The notes beneath the pieces are model-generated. The model was not told the origin of the DNA. It did not search any database and saw nothing but the letters and a program-made list of their open reading frames with translations. Positions 6,094 through 8,614 of a stretch of DNA of 8,614 bases are shown piece by piece. The DNA lies in NCBI GenBank assembly GCA_003695005.1, contig RFJE01000416.1, positions 1 through 8,614 of the forward strand, read 5' to 3'. Position 1 is the stretch's first letter; each line of letters begins with the position of its first letter. This stretch comes from Candidatus Hydrogenedentota bacterium. Lineage in GTDB: Bacteria; Spirochaetota; Leptospiria; Turneriellales; J094. The position numbers and the translations under genes were made by a program.

Positions 6094-7401
6094 ATGGAAC
6101 AAGCTCAAATTCAGTTATCCAACCGGTATATTGACAAAGCACCGGAAGAAAGAACATTAGCGGATTTTGTCATCCAAAGGCGTCCCGAAGCAGATTTATT
6201 TGCTTGGACACAAGATTTTTATGAATCCGTAGAGTATTTAAACCGAAAAGGGCATAATTTATACCGAAGGGTGTTAAAGTCCGCCAATGGTAGGCATGTA
6301 GAAATTGAAGATCCTCTTACAGGCGAAACTCGAAAAATGCTTATGATTGGTTCGAATTCTTATCTTGGTTTAAATGTCCATCCACGTGTTGTAAATGCAG
6401 CCAAAAAAGCTTTAGAGCATTATGGAGTTGGTGCAGGTTCCCCTCCCCATTTTTCCGGCTATTATGATGTGCATCGAGAACTCGAGCAAAATCTAGCATG
6501 GCTCAAAGGTGCCGAAGAAGCTATGATTTATCCTTCGGGTTATTCGACGAATGTTGGCATTATCTCTTGCTTAACAGGACCGAAGGACATCGTCATTATC
6601 GACCGGTTAGCCCATGCTTCTATTATTGACGGCTGTCTTTTATCGGGGGCTAAAATAATGACCTTTAAGCATAATGATATGAATTCTCTCGAGCGAGTAT
6701 TAAAGCAAACCGAGCACAAAAAAGACGGTGATAGGTTAGTCATTGTAGAAGGGGTGTATTCGATGGATGGCGATATTGCACCGCTAGATGTGATTTACGA
6801 CCTAGTGAAAAAATATGGCGCAAAACTGATGGTCGACGAAGCTCACGCCACAGGCGTCATTGGAAAAACAGGAAAAGGATCCCCCGAGCATTTTGATTTA
6901 GAAGGCAAGATTGACCTTGTCATGGGAACTTTTTCGAAAAGCCTTGGTGGTTTAGGTGGTTTTGTAGCTGCGAAAAAAGAAGTGATTACTTATTTAAGGT
7001 ATTACTCACGTGCTTACTTTTTTGCGGCTAGCCCCACCCCTATGCAAGTAGCGGCTCAAAACGAAGCGGTAAATGTGTTACGAGAAGAGCCTGAATGGAA
7101 TAAAAAGCTGTGGGATAATATCCATTATTTCCATGGCCGCTTAAAAGAAGAAGGCTTTGATATTGAAAATGCTCAGACCGCGATTACACCCATTGTCATA
7201 GGGGATACCGTAAAAACAAGGGAAGTAACAAAGTTTATGCACGAGAACAATGTCTTTGTGAACCCCGTTCCGTACCCTGCTGTACCTCGTAAAAAAGACA
7301 GGCTTCGCCTTTCGTTATCGGCACTTCACGAAAAAGAAGATTTAGATTTAATTTTAGATCTTCTCAAAGAAGCTGATAAAAAATGGCAAATTCGTAAATA
7401 A
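6094..7401 (+). CDS. PLP-dependent alpha-oxoamine synthase family enzyme (serine palmitoyltransferase / Kbl-like)
   Basis: This complete 435-residue fold-type I PLP enzyme belongs to the family that condenses an amino acid with an acyl-CoA (BioF, Kbl, ALA synthase, serine palmitoyltransferase). The Schiff-base lysine is K282 in GTFSKSLGG; the F-S-K-S form is typical of serine palmitoyltransferases, whereas BioF and Kbl usually have L-G-K-A. Other active-site landmarks are H174 (AHASIIDG), YSMDGD (222-227), VDEAH (D248, H251) and the substrate-carboxylate arginine region DRLRLS (R405). The glycine-rich signature reads GAGSPPHFSG (113-122), with P118 where family members usually have Arg. The N-terminus is about 40 residues longer than minimal Kbl/BioF. 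No signal peptide is seen, so it is cytoplasmic. It is transcribed alone, divergently from the lipoprotein cluster. Family is certain; the substrate (sphingoid base or other) is inferred from one motif and remains open. Confidence 0.9.
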   Translation: MEQAQIQLSNRYIDKAPEERTLADFVIQRRPEADLFAWTQDFYESVEYLNRKGHNLYRRVLKSANGRHVEIEDPLTGETRKMLMIGSNSYLGLNVHPRVVNAAKKALEHYGVGAGSPPHFSGYYDVHRELEQNLAWLKGAEEAMIYPSGYSTNVGIISCLTGPKDIVIIDRLAHASIIDGCLLSGAKIMTFKHNDMNSLERVLKQTEHKKDGDRLVIVEGVYSMDGDIAPLDVIYDLVKKYGAKLMVDEAHATGVIGKTGKGSPEHFDLEGKIDLVMGTFSKSLGGLGGFVAAKKEVITYLRYYSRAYFFAASPTPMQVAAQNEAVNVLREEPEWNKKLWDNIHYFHGRLKEEGFDIENAQTAITPIVIGDTVKTREVTKFMHENNVFVNPVPYPAVPRKKDRLRLSLSALHEKEDLDLILDLLKEADKKWQIRK

Positions 7402-7406
7402 TAAGA

Positions 7407-7427
7407 AGGGGGCTTCAGCAGCCCCCT
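7407..7427. terminator. GC-rich hairpin between convergent genes, possible bidirectional terminator
   Basis: GGGGGCT (7408-7414) pairs with AGCCCCC (7420-7426) around a five-base loop, extended by A7407-T7427. It begins six bases after the oxoamine synthase stop. On the minus strand the stem is followed by a T-rich run (TTCTTATTATTT), which suits termination of the TPR gene. On the plus strand no T-tract follows, so that direction is less convincing. Confidence 0.55.
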
Positions 7428-7433
7428 CGCTTC

Positions 7434-7552
7434 GGCCGTGCTAATCTAAAATCCAAGTTATTCATTGAGGTCTTGGGCAATTCAAAAAATTTGTTTCAAT
7501 AGCAAAAATTTAGCGTCCTTAGTCCCTGCGGCCGTGGATTTTAGGCACGGCC
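7434..7552. repeat. Long imperfect inverted repeat with an internal hairpin
   Basis: The left arm (7434-7454) reads GGCCGTGC, then TAAT, then CTAAAATCC. The right arm (7536-7552) is the exact reverse complement of the same sequence without the four-base TAAT. About 80 AT-richer bases lie between them. The right arm also takes part in a local hairpin: GGCCGTG (7530-7536) with CACGGCC (7546-7552) around a nine-base loop. The right arm ends four bases from the TPR gene's stop codon. It could be a dispersed intergenic repeat, a small non-autonomous element, or an RNA structure protecting 3' ends. No open reading frame or target-site duplication is evident. Confidence 0.5.
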
Positions 7553-7556
7553 TTCG

Positions 7557-8614
7557 CTACCCCCGCATAACCTTATCAGGTTTTAGTAAAATTTGCACGT
7601 TGTTTAAATACTCTTCCATTTCGGATTGTTGAGCTAATATGTGTGCTTTTTTATAAAGCAAACTTGCTTGTTCTAATCTGCCTTTTTCTTGCAAATACGC
7701 AGCATATTCAAAATAGCAGTGCAGTAAAAGAAATGTAGCTTTTGATTTTTCTGCTAATTCCATGGCTTTCTGAAAGAACTTTTCTGCAGGATGGAGTCCA
7801 TTAACAGATAGTCCTGTTGCTTTTTCGATAGTTTCTTTTTGTGGTATTTTCGAATTTTCTTTTAAGACAAGAGCGAGGGCTAAGTATGTTCTTGCCATTT
7901 CATTTTCGGAAGAAGTTTCTTCCGCTATTTTAAAATGCAAGAGTGCTGTTTCCACAGCTTTCTTCCATTTTTTTTCTTTTGCATAAACACAACTCATATA
8001 AGAAAGCACATAGCTATAATAGCCTTTTGCAGATATTTTTTGCATAAGAGAAAGAGCACTACGAAAAAACTGTTTTGCTCGGGTTAACTTAGCTCTATCA
8101 TAATAAACGGCACCCATGCTAAATAAGGTGTATGCAATGGCCAAGTTTTCTCCAATTTCTTCCGCTGTATTTAAAGCAGCGGTATAAATTTCCAGTGCTT
8201 TTTCAAAGTTTCCTCGTCGGTGTGCAATAACCCCTAAATTAAGTTCAGCTGCCGAAATTCCGCTTTTATACCCAATTTCTTGGTACACATTTAAAACTTC
8301 CGAAAAAGCTTTTTCGGCTTCTGTTAGTTTTCCTTCATTTAAATAAAGCACAGCAAGGCCATATAAAGGGTATGTTTGGAATCTTTTATCTTTTAAATCC
8401 CGATACATGGTAAGAGATTTTTCAAACAGCTCTTTTGCTTTTTCTATGTGATTTAAATCTCTTTCGGTTACACCGAGCTGGTATAACGCAAGAGCTTGCG
8501 ATGATTTTTGCTTTAATTCTTTTGCGAGCTTGAATGCATTTTGGTTTTGCTGTTTTGCTTCTTTGTATTGTCCTCCTCTCCACAGGGTTTTTGCATAGTT
8601 TAAGTAAATAGAGA
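7557..8614 (-). CDS. TPR-repeat protein, C-terminal part (start beyond right edge)
   Basis: The frame is open from the right edge to the TAG at 7559-7557, giving 351 visible residues. The internal ATG at 8408 is not the likely start, because the TPR pattern continues upstream of it without a stop. The protein is built of about seven to eight helical pairs spaced near 40 residues apart (visible residues about 38-71, 79-111, 119-151, 159-191, 199-230, 278-290 and 296-329). They show typical TPR positions such as LGVIAHRRGNFEKALEIY and GAVYYDRAKLTRAKQFF. A non-TPR insert lies near 250-275. The 40-residue period is that of the longer TPRs seen in kinesin light chain and MalT-like regulators. This kind of array binds proteins or peptides and often forms one end of signalling enzymes. 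Any N-terminal domain is outside the window, so function cannot be assigned. Confidence 0.85.
   Translation of the reverse strand, partial: SIYLNYAKTLWRGGQYKEAKQQNQNAFKLAKELKQKSSQALALYQLGVTERDLNHIEKAKELFEKSLTMYRDLKDKRFQTYPLYGLAVLYLNEGKLTEAEKAFSEVLNVYQEIGYKSGISAAELNLGVIAHRRGNFEKALEIYTAALNTAEEIGENLAIAYTLFSMGAVYYDRAKLTRAKQFFRSALSLMQKISAKGYYSYVLSYMSCVYAKEKKWKKAVETALLHFKIAEETSSENEMARTYLALALVLKENSKIPQKETIEKATGLSVNGLHPAEKFFQKAMELAEKSKATFLLLHCYFEYAAYLQEKGRLEQASLLYKKAHILAQQSEMEEYLNNVQILLKPDKVMRG

Noticed and set aside
6540..6743. Minus-strand open frame inside the oxoamine synthase gene
   Set aside because: It is antisense to a strongly conserved PLP enzyme and has no supporting features.
7434..7552. 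Insertion sequence or CRISPR array in the convergent intergenic region
   Set aside because: There is no transposase, target duplication or regularly spaced direct repeat; only an inverted repeat and hairpins are seen.
7557..8408. TPR protein starting at the ATG at 8408
   Set aside because: The same frame stays open to base 8614 and encodes more TPR-like helices, so the true start is outside the window.

Overview
The window is AT-rich and bacterial, with high coding density. Three or four proteins carry bacterial lipoprotein signal peptides with loose lipoboxes (I-L-S-C, L-F-S-C, L-V-N-C). Asn or Ser just before the lipidated Cys, abundant TPR proteins and many unknown lipoproteins point to a spirochaete, perhaps of the Leptospira lineage. 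That placement is inference; no rRNA or other taxonomic marker is present.

Layout. (1) Positions 1-5944 hold five genes, all on the minus strand and tightly packed. In transcription order they are: a seven-repeat beta-propeller lipoprotein (5944-4361), a small exported TPR protein (4361-3795, sharing one base with its predecessor), an unrecognised lipoprotein (3760-2996), an RNase Z-like metallo-beta-lactamase protein (2999-2172, 4-base GTGA overlap), and a secreted isoamylase-type alpha-glucan debranching enzyme (2126 to beyond base 1). The isoamylase is open-ended at the left edge, with all four GH13 motifs present. (2) Positions 5945-6093 form a divergent promoter region with two oppositely oriented TTGACA boxes. 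(3) Positions 6094-7401, plus strand, encode a complete PLP-dependent alpha-oxoamine synthase resembling serine palmitoyltransferase and Kbl, with a strong ribosome binding site. (4) Positions 7402-7556 are a convergent intergenic region containing two GC-rich hairpins and a long imperfect inverted repeat. (5) Positions 7557-8614, minus strand, are the C-terminal part of a TPR-repeat protein whose start lies beyond the right edge.

How the genes may work together. The overlaps suggest the first four minus-strand genes are translated as one transcript. The isoamylase may also have its own promoter, since a TATAAT hexamer ends five bases before its ATG. Most of the cluster looks directed to the cell envelope: lipoproteins, an exported TPR protein and a lipid-anchored glucan debrancher. 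The RNase Z homologue is the exception, being a predicted cytoplasmic tRNA 3'-processing enzyme. I see no clear defence, mobile or CRISPR system. The most notable items are the plant TRZ1-like RNase Z inside an envelope operon, the Asp-rich propeller lipoprotein, possible leaderless starts, and the Arg-to-Pro change in the oxoamine synthase signature.
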